The notes below the pieces were generated by a model, which saw nothing but the letters and a program-made list of their open reading frames with translations, searched no databases and had not been told where the DNA came from. A DNA stretch of 64,000 nucleotides from Metopolophium dirhodum (lineage: Eukaryota; Arthropoda; Insecta; Hemiptera; Aphididae), in contig NC_083562.1 of NCBI RefSeq assembly GCF_019925205.1, forward strand, positions 27,528,001-27,592,000. The letters are read 5' to 3'. Below, one piece after another: positions 29,061-43,271 of the stretch; position 1 is the stretch's first letter; every line of letters begins with the position of its first letter. The position numbers were made by a program, and so were the translations under genes.

Positions 29061-29809
29061 CATTAAATACAACTATTACAACGGTGATCAATAGATAATG
29101 TAACCACGTTAAACTTTGTCGTTTAAATAATGATACTATTAAACTTGGTATAGTGGATACCATGTAACATATATTGATCCATTATAATTAACAACTGAAT
29201 TAGGCAATTCTTTGGTTTGAACAAAGTTATTATACCGTTGTTACTAAGTATAGTTATTTTTATAGTCCATAGAATATGACGTTTTAGAGAAATGAATACT
29301 GACACTTTCACGTTCTCCCCGCAATATCACCTCCCCCTCGAAGACTCGCTGCTGGATAATAGGTATATAATATAAATAACTAATTTATGCGTAAATATTC
29401 AACGGTTTTAAATAATAATGTATAAATGGTTTTATAACACTGGTGTACTCATATGAAAATGACCCGTTTTAACGTCAAACCTTAACCGTTATCGTACATC
29501 ATTTTATTGTAATGCATCACATACCAATATAAGCTAATATAATCGTATAATTATTAATATAAATATTGAGCCTGTAGTGTGCTGTGAATAGGCATTAATA
29601 TCTGCACATTTTAGTTAGGTTAAAGTCGTACACTTTTATTAACTAATAATATTATATAATATGACCATTGACCAGTGTGTGTTTCAAAAATGTAAAAAAC
29701 GGATTTTGTTAATGGGATTTAACTCGACTTCGGTAAAGACCCTGCCGCATTATCCTGTGGTGTGCTGGTGTATAGCAGTGTACCGTGTACGCATAATATA
29801 TATTATATA

Positions 29810-29810
<1 letters not shown>

Positions 29811-29845
<35 letters not shown>

Positions 29846-29846
29846 G

Positions 29847-29885
<39 letters not shown>

Positions 29886-29910
29886 GTATATAATATATAT
29901 ATATATATAT
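29811..29910. repeat. (AT)n array with a 40-bp higher-order unit
   Basis: A long AT dinucleotide run is interrupted at regular spacing by AATATGTATATAATAT. The interruption begins at 29841 and again at 29881, giving a 40-bp unit. It can form cruciforms and probably varies in length. Confidence 0.85.
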
Positions 29911-30872
29911 TGAAGAGCGTAATACTTCATTATCACGATTTACTAAAGTTAAAACTAGTTATTTAGTTGAACGAAAACTAATTTGTTACACTACTTGAAC
30001 TCGGCGTTTCTACGTTGTACACATTTAATTAATGTGCAGCCGTGTCTCCGACACACAATGCGAAAACATTAGAAATTAACAAACACGAATACGATTCAGA
30101 GGACATTTAAATGTTCGTTCTCGTAATATCGTATAATAAAAGAATATATACGTTTGTTTTTTTTATGAAGTTTCAAAGTGATTTAAATAAAATTATCATT
30201 TATTTTTTTAATTAAAATATTAATATATATCATCATGTATACTGAAATAAATTCTAAATGATAGTGGCTTGTATACACTTCTATTGCGCTGTACGAATTT
30301 GTCCGTATATATTTTACACAAGCCTTATAACTGCAAAGCTTTTGTTGGAAATTAAAAAAATTAGTTTTACGGCTTTGGCTCTCAACTGTGTTGTACCTAT
30401 AGTTTTAGACCATTATCAGGTTTAACATTATAATATAACTTAAAAGGAATGCACCTGATATTAAACTTTGAGTAAACGTATGTGTAAATACAAATGCAAA
30501 GCAAACAAATAATGTTTCTATGATATCATCAATATGATTTGAGTCCATTATTTGTCCCAAACTCTTGTGTTTACAAAACATTTTTTTCTTCCAAATAACC
30601 ATGTAAAACAGATTTTTGTCTCTTCTTAGAAAAATAATAAATAACTTTATTAATTATTATTAATAACAATATATTATACAACTTACTTCATATACTAATA
30701 TTAATTTAGGATATTTCTTCCACTATTGAATGTCAATACCGATTAGTTTTCATTTAACTTAATATTATTGTTTATGATTATGAATTTGTATAAAATGTAG
30801 AAACCATCACTTTGGAAAGATACTTTCGAAATAATTTATAAAAACTATTTAATAAATTTATATTTCAAAATG

Positions 30873-30950
30873 TGAACTCATGGGCCCTCACTCGAACATG
30901 TTCAGTGGGACCCATTATCTTCTTGATGAATAAATAAAAATAAAAAAATA
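30873..30950 (+). repeat. Possible retroelement 3' tail, second copy
   Basis: GAACTCATGGGCCCTCACTC leads to GGGACCCATTATCTTCTTGA and then an AATAAATAAAAATAAAA tail. The CCCATTATCTTCTT core and the A-rich tail match the stretch at 12076-12140. A truncated LINE or SINE end is the likeliest reading; the family is unknown. Confidence 0.35.
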
Positions 30951-33480
30951 CTAGGACTCCCAGAAAGTACATAGTGTACCTAGTAAGCACTCTTGTTTCA
31001 ATAACCTTAGTAGATTGGTACTATTATTAATTGTATTATACACTTAAAAAGTCATCATATAAATTATAAATTGCGACATGAAATTGACTACTAGATGAGT
31101 AGCTTAAAAACTTCACTCTGTTTAGACGTAAATGGTGAAGTTGATTTTGTTCAAAAAAAATGTACAGCATATTTCACTGGTTCGTTTTTAATGGTTTTTA
31201 AATAAATGAAAAAAATACCTCGTTCAATCACTATTTATGTTTGACTCCAAATCAACAGCCTTCAGACATAAAGACATCAAATAGAGTAATTTAAAAGTCC
31301 CTTAAATTGTATTATAAAAAGAAATCACTAATACACAACGAAAATGATTTAAAACTAATACCCAAATAATATATATGAGCTTTTTAAACAAGTCAAAGCA
31401 ATGCCGCGAGTATAAAGAAACATCGTTTAAATGTATCTCTAAAAAAATTAAAATTAAAAGACAAACACAACTAACTGTATCATGCAATTATTCAAGACAT
31501 TATAAACAACATGATTTACACCGGAATTAATATTTATTACCTACCTGTATGCAATATACCCTATTATACATATATCATTTCGTATTGTATTCGTTTTCTT
31601 TTTATCTTCGATATGCGAACCTTCAGAGTATTTCATATTAAAAAATATGAATCGGTGTAGAGTTTTGTACAAGAAATTCAGTCAACCTAACAATGAATGC
31701 GTTACATTTTTCAAATTTTATTAATGATAAATTGATATTATTTTTTTTTCTAAAATACTTAGAAATATGTATTAAAATGAAACATAATTTTTGATAATAA
31801 TATATATCCTGATTTTTTAATCATTGTTAAGCTAAAATCTAAAAGCATACATAATTTAGTATGTTCGTCATTTTTATATAAATACTTATTGCGTTAACTT
31901 GGTTTTTCAGAATGTTCGTGCGGTTAGTACTTGTAGACCTGTGGGTAATTCCTACGAAGTTTTATATGAATTAGCAATGACTGATGAATACCAACACCAC
32001 TGACCCAATATATAAGTCAGTGCGACTTCAACCAATCAGGTCAGGAAGTTGTTGTTTGTTGTTTAGGTCGTATGCATATTTTTGTAAGTGTAATATTAAA
32101 GAAAACTATAAATCGTAGTTAGTAAACTCATCAATTGTTTTTTTATTTTAGTTATTATTTCCGTATTTTATCAGTAGGTGTAATTATTCTTAACTCTTAC
32201 ACCGTTACAAAGTCATAATCATCACATTTACAAAACCTTTTATGTTTTTAAGGAATTTAAGGACTTCCTTTTTTCTGTGAATTTTAAAGTAGATGTGATG
32301 AAATTGAAATTCAAACATGTATTTTCTGAATTATTCTACTTAATGTTCTAAGAACAATAGTCGACTGAATATTTTAGTATAATTTTATTTAAATTATGTA
32401 TTTGCTTAGAATTTGTATGGACTATGCTTTTAACAATAATGGTTGTAAATTATATTTTCGTGTATTATTATACATAAAACGTAAATAGAGGTTTTTGAGT
32501 AATGCTAGCGGATGTAAGTTATGTATATTTTTCTTTAAATTATATTTTATACAATGTCCATGTCCCTATAGGTTCTTTCTACATAGTCCTTAAATTCCGT
32601 AAAACATCTAACAGTAATTCAAAATGTGGTCTTTAAGTTGCCTATTAAAAAATTTCAAAAATCAGACTTCATTGTAATAAATGTATAAATTGAGTATAAC
32701 AATAAGTGCTATTTTATGAAGAAAATAGATGTATTTGAAAACCTTTCAAGGTGTATATGATATGGAAAATATTTTGAGTGTGTTATTTTATATTAACTTA
32801 TATGGTTGTTATGTTTTTTTCTTATATATTCGGATAGAACCTATTGAAGTCATCGTACCGTATGTCATGCGATAAAATTGAACCACGATGGGGTTATGAT
32901 TGAATTTCGTTTACATCATTGAACATTCAGTTTGAATTGTTCGAGTATGAGGAGTACTATTATAGATGTAAGACGTGACTTAAATAATGTTTGAAAAAAT
33001 TCAATTCGATAAAACTACATTCCCCTTGTAGAAATATTTTTTAAAAAATTAAAATAAAAAACGATTTATATATTTATATATCATAATAATATTAAAGTAT
33101 GAACAATATATTTTATATAATATAACACACATTTTACCAAATTTTATGGATTCTATTAATATCTATTAATATAATATGCTTGATGTAGATTTCAAACACT
33201 ACCATAAAAAAGTAGGTACGCCAAACATTTGAAGTATTTATTTTTAGTACCGTCATAAAATTACTACTAATGAGTGTAAAGACAACGGTTTTTTTAGATT
33301 TTCCAACAGTTTTTATCTATTTGTCCACACTGGACTAATGGAAGTATACTTACTTCATATTTTCGATTAAACTTACAATTTTAAATTTGATAGAGGTATT
33401 TCTCCTATATTTGAATATTCACTTATACGTAAAAGATCAGTGGAACTGTTACAGAATATAATATTATCTTGAGATCAAGA

Positions 33481-35620
33481 TATGAGTTTAAAATATATAC
33501 TCGTCTCGTCCCGCCGTTCTCGAATGTCGACGAAGAGTTATCGTTTTTGAAATGTCGAAAAATGATAAATATATGTTAATAATGCAACTTGTGGTTTGAA
33601 CGGAACAATTAATTAATTTTTAATTTTCAATTGGATAACTACTATTTACGGCATATTATATTATGATAATACAACAGCACACGTTAGTACATATTATTTT
33701 ATTCTCCTTCTCAATCACACACAATAATTCTCATACTATAATCATGTGTGTGTTATCATGTACATTATCTGAGCGTTGTGTACAAATACATATTTTACAT
33801 ATTATACTCTATAATAATGAAATGGAAAAGTTTGGTGGGACGACCCTATTTTGTGTCCGGTTAATCGAACCACCGCTGTTGGCGATCGGCACAAAGTACA
33901 ATACATCACTCGAATCGGGTCGACCGATTTGCATTTATGCTGCACGCAGATGAATTATTGTATGGAATACGGACATTTTCCGAGATTTATGGTGAGACCA
34001 TAGAAAAATCGTCGCACCGCCGAACATAATGTATATTAATATTATCGTCGTATCAATACTGCAATGCGCCTATCTAACACGACCATTATATTAAAATATT
34101 ATAAATTATTATAATGACTACGATGTATAATTAATATGTAATTGCAGCACCGTACCTTATGCGTGTATCGGTGTCATTGGGTGATGGGTTTTATACCAAT
34201 AAACTATTATAATATAATATTATAATTATATTACATAGGTAGGTATTAAAAATATTTACAGAATATGATTTATAATAATATTATGTCTCCATGACGTGGG
34301 GAACAATTATTAGAATATATTGAATGCGTGAAACGTGCCTGGTAGCGTACGATGAGAGTATTTTAACAATAATTAGCATTCATCTTATATAGTATAGTTA
34401 TAAAATACCGAGGAAATGAACTTAAAAAAAGGGCGTTCCTGAGCCAATATTCATAACGGGTGATCATAATATAGAACATATTATACTGTTAACATTGAAC
34501 TGTATGAAAAACAACTATCATAATAAAATTAATAATAATATAATATCAATAAAATAATTGTTTCATAACTCCCACGACCTGCTGAAGTACTCGATTTGCC
34601 TATACAATACGCCGTGTAGTCATATATTTATAATAATAATTTGAAATGCATAAATGTAATAATTTATAATACGCTATAATATGTATATTATACACTTATA
34701 CTACGATGTAAGTGTACTATGCTTCAGATGTATAACCGCTAAGTATGTGAACGAATAAAATTAATTTAAATTTATAAAGTTTATAATAATATTATTATCA
34801 TAATATAATATAATGATTAAAGACTTGATCGGCAGATATCCTTCCATCCTTCCAGTGATTTTAATAATATCATATTAATACATAATAATTGTCTGATATC
34901 CTTTGGTATTAAACCAATAATTAAGTTTTACCGAACGTTTGTCAAAACTACAAAGAAAATCAAAAAATCACTGCTTCAAGTTTTATCTATTGGTTAAACA
35001 CTTAAATTTACATAATATAATCGGTATACTATAGATAAGGCTACATGAAGTTTTATAACAGATTTCCCGAAATATTATCACAGAAAAATAAAACGTTTTT
35101 TCTATGAAACCATTATATATATGTATATATTATAGCAGTAAGTAAGTTTCTCACCTCGTTTAGAATCTATATATATATACATTCAGCCGCCTTGAACGGC
35201 CACGACCGAATAATAACAATGGACGAATAAAATATTCCTGTGGGGTGCTTTTTGCATTATTTTAATGTCAGCTCGTACGCAGTTGAGTGCAATATTATAT
35301 TTCATTCGACCAGAACGTTACACAAAACTCATCGAGATGCGAAATTTTAAATTCGATTAAGCCTTAAAGGTGTGTTTGTATTTTAATTTAAAATCTTTCG
35401 ATGGCGTGCACATTTCTCAGTACCGCGTACGTTGATTACATCGTTCGCTCGGGTTATCGTATATTACGCGTTTCTGTATATATTAAAATCGCTACAATGT
35501 AAACACGGCAGCGAAGCGGACAAAAATCGTATTTCTATTGTCTGCGACTCGAAGGATCAAACATATTGCCGTACGACAACGCGACTTTACTGCTGGATTT
35601 AAATTTCCATCGTTCTCCAT
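33481..35620. promoter_or_regulatory. Mixed region with two CpG-richer patches
   Basis: Two patches, about 33,500-34,020 and 35,160-35,600, are richer in CpG (GTCTCGTCCCGCCGTTCTCG, CGTTCGCTCGGGTTATCG) than the AT-rich DNA between them. The 96-codon frame at 33663 covers part of the first and is not recognisable. No splice-bounded exon could be defended. Confidence 0.25.
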
Positions 35621-38340
35621 CGCGTCGAATATATTGTTACCTATATACCTGCCGTTCCTTTTTCGCAGATAAAATAAAATATAATAGCACAGTGTCTATT
35701 TTCGTCAACACTTTCAATCGATAGCATTTATCATACTGTATCGTAAAGGACCGGTATAATATAGGACCTGTAGAATCAGAACTGAGTTTAAAATATAAAC
35801 GCATATTAATACGACACACTATACAATTTCATATAACATCCTATCTTCATTAAAATCGTAGAAATCGATATAACAACACAATCACTGCGTTCTTTTATGC
35901 CATCGTTTGCTGTTCCGAACAATTTCACATAGTGCAAAGTACAATAACATTCATTCTCTCAGACAACGATGTTAAAACAAAAAAAAACACCGGAAGCATA
36001 ATAATATTACAGTGCATATAATAATCAGCAGCTTATATCATAATAGTTCGAATATGGTATTTAATATAATATCATAATAGTTGTACATGGCCATTAATAT
36101 TTAAACGTTTACATTTTGGACCGAAACAAAACTCATACAGTCATAGTAGATGGACTGGCCAAATCGGCGAGCCAGTGAGTACATAATAATAATGCTTACT
36201 ATAATATATTATTATTATTATTATTATTGTTACGGTTACGTCGTAACGAGCACTCGTCGTGCGCACACGTCAAAAGGCGCTTATTGTTTCACACAAAGTT
36301 GTATTATATTATATTACATTGTTATGCGTATGATGTGGCATCCACTCCATAAATATTGTTTTTATTATTATTATCATGACATTATATTATTATTATTGTG
36401 TACTGACGCGTTTGTACTCGACACTTTGGTCGGACACTTCAAAAACACATCGCCGGCCGAGCGGCTGGCGAATCGCCGTGCACCTAATCCGTTTACCAGA
36501 GTCAACAACTCGACGTGGTTTATTGTAATAGAAAATAGTATACTCGAAACATAATAATTTTGCTTTATCGCGTGTCATATATTATCATAATATTACGCGT
36601 AAACGCAATAAACATTATAATATTATTATTTTGTACAACGTTTAATAATATATTATACAATATGCATATAATACACGATGAGTATAAAATATTACGCACG
36701 CTTAGAAAAATAATCACACACCACACACGTATATGATATGCGTACAATATATTTCAACGCACAACACGAGCACAGCAATTATGGTAATAATATGTCCTAT
36801 AAGTGTGCATGTATTGTGATGATTATTGTTCGGTATTCTCTATAATGTTATATTCGTGTATATAATTATTATTATTATTATTTATTACCACGATATCGCT
36901 TTTCCGAGACCGTTGATAAATTATTACACACCATTATATTGTATATTAATCCGTAAAGGACTTGGATATAGTTTTATGGAAAACTACAATTTACATAAAA
37001 AAAAACCTTTATTTTTAAATACCTATACATATAGTACATATATATTATATATTTATATTAGTTGTATAGTTTATTCATTTAATATTAATGTGTTCAAATA
37101 GTAGATAGGTATCAAAACAAACGCTAAATACATCACCCTTATTTTACCTAAAATCAACCCTTGTGTAAATAATTAAATCCAGATTAAACTTTGTTTTTTT
37201 TAAACGACCAAGAAGTGAAAACTGTTTCGTATCTTCGTAACTATATTTTATAAACGCTCCGCACCTTTTCTCTAGTTGTTTTACTTTACGGAAATCCGGT
37301 AAAATAATTTATTAATACGCGTGTCTATTTCTGGTGTAGAATATTCATTTTTGTTATCGAAATAGATCTTTTGGTTTCTGAACAAGACTTCCGAATGATG
37401 TTGCCACTCCACCACTCCGCAATCCCCGTGAATAAACTTCTGTTATTTATGTATGCTTAATGTCAATGAAAATTATTTTACCATTTATATCTGTTCGCAA
37501 ACACTCGTTAAAAAGAAGACAGATTGAAGATATGTAACTAGTTGAAATAACTAATAACGGTAGTTATATAGTTTTTTTAGTTACAATAAGTAAGTACATA
37601 CATTTATAATTACATATAACTATCAGTTTGAAAAATGCGACGAAAAACAAAACAATTTGTATTTTGTCGCATAGGTCGTATCGTTTGCCGACAGAACAGA
37701 ATATAAATCGTCGGACTCGCCGGATTTACGTAGTGACCAGTTTAACCAGCATTTGACTCAATATATTTAATTAGTCATAACATCAATGGTACATATGCAT
37801 TAAGTAAATTTACAATTAATTTTGAATTTGTATTTGTAGTTATATAACTCATTTTTTTAGTATTAGATAATAGAACCAGCAATTACTTGTAGTATCAAAA
37901 TTCATATTATAAATTTACTGCCTAATAATATTTTATTGCTGAATGGAAATTGGATATTATAGACTATAGTATCATCTGTTTAGTATAAAGCTTTACCATA
38001 CAATATTGTTTCATACACCTAGTTTAGTATTCTTTTCACTTATTGTATGTGAATGAAAAAATAGTTGGGATCAAGAACCGGGTGAAAAATGCAGAGGATT
38101 GACGTTGCTACATCGTACACGAACACACTGCGTCTACACACAATAATAGTTATAAATATCTATAGATGTCCTATTGACCAGCAAGCAATTTATCAGGGTC
38201 AAAAAATGTGCCCCAGTGCACGGCGAGAAAGATATTTCAAAAATAAAATATCATTCACATGCATATAATATTATTATACATTATAACGAACGTATTCGTT
38301 CTCGAATAGTATAATATGACAACGCGTCGTAGGTATTAAA
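35621..38340. other. AT-rich non-coding DNA with a short GC patch
   Basis: Contains a (TTA)n run at about 36207-36228 and a CpG-rich patch at 36,230-36,500. A 134-codon plus-strand frame (36150-36554) owes its length to those two tracts and is full of tyrosine from the TTA/TAT repeats. No gene is supported. Confidence 0.55.
36207..36228. repeat. (ATT)n microsatellite
   Basis: Seven or so ATT units in a row, directly upstream of a CpG-rich patch. Confidence 0.85.
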
Positions 38341-39660
38341 TGCTCGTCGAGGAGGTCGCGTTTAATGGGTCCGAGGCGGGTTTAAAACCAAAACGTTTAT
38401 ACGATTGTTACGAGGGACAAAATGGAGCGTAATAATTGGGAATTAATGTCGGCGGCACGGGCGGAGATTTTCGCGCGCGGTGTCTCGTGGTCGTGACAGC
38501 CGAAAAGCCAGAGACGTTTTTGTTATCGAAATGAAAGATAGTCGTCTCTCGTAATCCTCGCCCTTTCGCCGTCCGCGCTCTTCCACTTCACCTCTGGCCG
38601 TGCCCGACGACACTCCAACCCCCCCCCCCCCCCTGCTACCAACTACTCCCGCACCAAAAACGCTCACCTCTCTTACCGGGCTCCGTCGTCGTTCTATTGC
38701 CAAGTCTCACGCACGATATATATATATATATCACCGACGCAGTATTCCCATCCCACACCACCACCACAACCGCCACCGCCACCGCCAGCACCGTAGGACC
38801 AAGGGTTTCTAAAGACAGTCTTCTATATATATTGTATAATACGCCCCGGACGTTTTCCACATCATTTACACTCTAGACGCTTTGTTTCTACGTGGTTTTT
38901 TTTTTTGCGTCCCCCACGCACCCCTTGGAGTTCTCCATTCTGCGTAGGTATACATCACGTCCGGTCTCGTAGTTACCGTGGTAACCGAGCTCATATATAT
39001 TCTATGCGATATTATATTATATACACGCCAAGGTCAGTTATACACCTCGTTTTCTGAGTCGGTATATGACTTTAATAATAGATACATATACAATCGTGAA
39101 GATCTTCGACGTAGGGACTACGGCACGTCATCTGAATCCCGACCAATTTAATGATAAATTGTAAATTTCATTATTAACATAGATATAATTTAGATATAAT
39201 TATGAATTCATTAGAAAAAACCTCTCACCCATTAACAATACGCCACTAATTTGGAACCAATTAAGACGCCCGAACAATAAACTACACAACTCGAGCACTA
39301 TAAATTGTATACTTATAATAAGTCATTGCACAGGAACGTCAACGATGACGATACGCGACGGCGTGCGGTCACGCTGATAGGTCTGCGGTTATCCCTTCGA
39401 CCACTATATCATCCCCTTATCCCCAAGTCAAATACACACACAAATGTATATTTGGTATTACTACCCTCTCGCCGGTCACGAATTTCCGGTAAGTATTCGA
39501 CCAACCGTCCGACCGACCCGCGCGCACCACTTCTAGCGCGTGACACAACAGTTTCGTGTCTTTAATTAAACTCCCGAGTTCCGTCTACCACCCCCTCCCC
39601 GCGAAAAACTTCCCAGACGGAGTTGTATTATTTGCGAGGCCGAGGACGCCAGAACTTATA
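38341..39660. promoter_or_regulatory. CpG-rich island 4 with a 15-bp C run
   Basis: The largest GC/CpG-enriched block of the left 54 kb. It includes TTCGCGCGCGGTGTCTCG near 38,470, a homopolymer of 15 Cs (38619-38633), a (TA)n run near 38,720, and CCACCGCCACCGCCACCGCC near 38,770. Small frames on both strands are low-complexity products of these repeats. It could be a promoter with 5' UTR, but no downstream coding exon was recognised. Confidence 0.3.
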
Positions 39661-42126
39661 TATAAATATATATATATAACTGCTGGCTACCGTTTCTAAC
39701 TGCCATACAGTGGTGGATGCAACTATAGAGCATGCCACCGCATGCGTTGGAAACGATTTCCCGACGGCAATGGTGGTGCAAACGACGCAAAAGCGAAAAC
39801 CGCTCTGCCTTTTGTTATACACACACACACGCGCACATTTATATATATAAATAAAATCTCCGGGCGATTCAAACGGATCCCAAATTAGCTAGGTCCATTA
39901 TAATATATTGAAAGAGAACCATTCGCCAACGTCCCCGCCTCGTATATATATATATAGTGATTTATCGAGTTAAACACTTACACTGGTGCACAATGCCAAA
40001 AATTAAACGGCCAACTGTATTGTATACGCGTACCATATTGTATATTTAGTACCTTGGTACCTACGTTTAATATGTATACATATAGGATATAGTCAAAGGA
40101 GTCACGTCATGTGATGTGGACGCAGTCCAGTGACAAATTTTCTAAAAAAATTGTTACTCCGTTTGGATCCAATAAATCACTTATGGAGACAGCCAGACAG
40201 GGACCAACACGAGTCAAGCAAATAATAAAATAACAAAACGCTCTAGTGATTAAATATGACACTCTATCACGGGTCTATCAAATAAAATCGTGCTAATGCG
40301 TATCACATCGGGAACTTCAGTTAATCAGTTATAAACAAACACGTACCATACAACGACGACAATGCCATGATACATGATAACTTTTCACTCGATATTTTTG
40401 ATGATTTTAAAATTAGTTTAGTCTATTAGTATAAATTTAGTTATTTTCCACCACTGTTGTCTATAGCTTACATGCGCAGTTAAAAACTGAAGTAAAATTA
40501 GTTGTTAGTAGGTGTAGTCGTATAGAATAATATTCTAATGCGATATTGTATTTATTTGTATCGCTGTCCTCTGACCTCGTCAATCCATCTTTATGGTTCT
40601 ATCGAATATAGATTTCAGATTGTAGCGCCACACACACTTGTCTCGCAATACCAATCCAGTTAATTACCTCACGCACATTTTACATTTTTTTTTATCGACT
40701 TCTGTGTTATTTCTGAGGCATACGTTTTATACTTTAATTTTGAGCATAATAATAATAATGATACGAGTATCAGATAGGTACACACATTTCGTTTCTGTTA
40801 TAATTATTCGGCTAAATATTATGAATGACGGCCACTGTTATACGAACCGATGGATATTTATTGGAAATATCGGTACGCAATATTATGCTCTCGTCGTATT
40901 ATACTTTTTGGTAACATAAAAACCAACGTGGTTTAGCTAGTGAATGTACAATGTACCTACCTTCCGTGTTATTTTAATGACGCATAATTCAATTATAACA
41001 CAAATGAATACACGAGTTCACTGAGGTATACAAACACATAAATAAAATAGACGCGCGTTGATGGTATAAAATATAATTTGATATTTAATGATTCGCGTCA
41101 TTCGGCTGAAACTTTATGTACAATTTTGACGTACATTTTATGATAATATACTGTACAATCATTATTATGATTTAATATCGAACCGTAAAAATGGTCACAC
41201 CCCAATCCGTGGGAGTGTAAATTTCCGGGGTCTTGATTAACAATAGATGGCTTCGCTGAATTATGTCTCTTATCGTCTTATCGATTAAACTTCACTACAC
41301 ATTGTGATATATGATGTTGACCCAAGTTTGTCACCGTAAGCCGGTGAGAAAGTTTGATACTCCTGTGTAAGATTGATACTCGCTGTGCCTTAAGTTTCCG
41401 GATTGTAAATTACGGTTTTTGTATTTTAGATTTCAAGTGGAACGATAAAGTCATTTATTATAATATATACCTACCTATAACAATATTATCATTAGAAAAA
41501 AAACGTATAATTTTGAGTGTGTCACAATTAGGTTGATATGATTCATATGAATAATTTATTTTTATTTTTAAGTATCTACCTATATTTAAGCAAATAATAA
41601 TATTACCATGATTATTGTATTTTTTTTCGGTGTAAATCTTTGCATTATTATTAAAATACACATATAAATTATAGGTTAGTACTAATACGCTGAAAAGTAG
41701 GTAGTCCATAATTGTAATATTTGAATAATGTTGTTGCCAATAATACTATAATAACGAATAATTTTAATATTGTTAACATAATATGAAAATATATATTGAA
41801 CTCAATCTTCCCGTCACGTAAAATTTAAACATTTGTCAGTTATTAAATTATTGATGTCGAAATCGGAACTATCACTGAGTGTATGAAAACAGAGAGCTAT
41901 CATAAAAATAATCTCTTGTCATTATCGTATGCTGTTCAAACTAATGTAATCAAAATTATTTTTCAATATTCTATTGTAATAGGTAAATGGTGATATTTGT
42001 GTCATATACTGTCATGGTGATATTTTTATACAATATTATAATAACGTATAATATTATTATGTTGAAAATATACTTGCACTCTGAACAGAGGTGTACGGTG
42101 TTCACTGTAATTGTTTATGTACTAGT
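39661..42126. other. AT-rich non-coding DNA, no gene seen
   Basis: Composition returns gradually to AT-rich. Short TA runs occur near 39,670, 39,840 and 39,945. No open frame or repeat with clear ends. Confidence 0.55.
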
Positions 42127-43271
42127 ACTAGCTGATCCCGAGCACTTCGTTGCCCGTTAAATGTATCAACTCTATATGACTCAAACTTTGTTCAATTCGT
42201 TGTTTAATATTCGGTGTATGGGGTTCAAAATAAAATTTATCTTAACTTTTCCGTTGCCCGGCATAAAAATTCTGATTCACAGCAGTACATTATCAGGTAG
42301 GCAATCGGTAGATCGCGGACCCCGTGCTGTTTGTGCGTAAGTGTATGATTATAGTGTATAACTCTAAAGTATTAAAGTTATACTAAGTTTGTCGTTTTTA
42401 CTTAATTCCACCTACAGTGGATTAATATAATCAATTTATACAAAATCCTATTCTAACCTAACCGTAATAAAATCCGATGAATAAAAAAAAACAAATTTAA
42501 CCCTTTGTAAATTACCTATCTTCCTCCCAGAGGTCCAATCTACCCACAAACATTAATTTCTATATATATATAACTATATTAATACACAGACTATAACTAT
42601 ACAGACTAAACTCTGGAACTATTTATCAGATCTTCTTGTATATATTATAAATATCTTAAATTTTTTTTTTAAACGAAAGAGTATTTCACGGAGAAGGTTT
42701 ATATAAAAGAAAATTTTAGGAAAATCCCCCTGTGTATAATATATTGGTTGCTATTGGTTAATCGGGCATATTTGTTAATTTGTATTATTGTCTTTTGTCA
42801 ATATACGTATAAGATCTAATAAGTAGTTCCAGAGTTTAGTCTGTATACTTATACTCTAAGTATTTATATAGTTGGTTGGTGGATTAGACCTCTGGGAAGA
42901 AGATAGGTTAATATTTACAAAGAGTTAAATTTGTTTTTTATTTCATTCATCGGATTTTAGTACGGTTAGGTTAGGATAGGATTTTGTATAAATTGATTAT
43001 ATTAAGTAAAAACGACAAACTTGGTATAACTTTGATAGTTTAGAGTTAAATCATACGTACAAACAGCACGGGGTCCGCGATCTACCACCGCAGGTAGATT
43101 GCCAACCTGATAATGTAATGCTGCGTATCAGAATTTTTATTCCGGGAAACGGAAAAGTTAAGATACATTTTGAATAATATACAACGAATATTAAATAGCG
43201 AATTGAACAAAGTTTGAGTCATATAGAGTTGATACATTTAACGGGCAACGAAGTGCACGGGATAAGCTAGT
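42127..43271. mobile_element. 1.1-kb near-palindromic repeat
   Basis: The left arm (about 42127-42632) reappears inverted as the right arm (about 42810-43271), around a spacer of roughly 180 bp. The ends are ACTAGCTGATCCCG and, reverse-complemented on the right, ACTAGCTTATCCCG, followed in both arms by GCACTTCGTTGCCCGTTAAA. Other blocks present in both arms are GCACGGGGTCCGCGATCTAC, CTAACCTAACCGTA, CAAAATCC and AGACTAAACTCTGGAACTA. The same start (CTAGCTGATCCC) opens the repeat at 49659. There is no coding capacity. It could be a foldback transposon or two copies of one repeat inserted head to head; the superfamily is unresolved. Confidence 0.8.

Larger units (their letters stand above)
29061..33480. 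other. AT-rich non-coding DNA with simple repeats
   Basis: No gene is supportable. Contains an AT array (29811-29910) and a possible retroelement tail (30873-30950). The remaining short frames are AT-driven. Confidence 0.55.

Noticed and set aside
36150..36554. 134-codon plus-strand open frame
   Set aside because: Its length comes from an ATT repeat that codes a tyrosine run and a GC-rich patch. No domain or family resemblance is seen.
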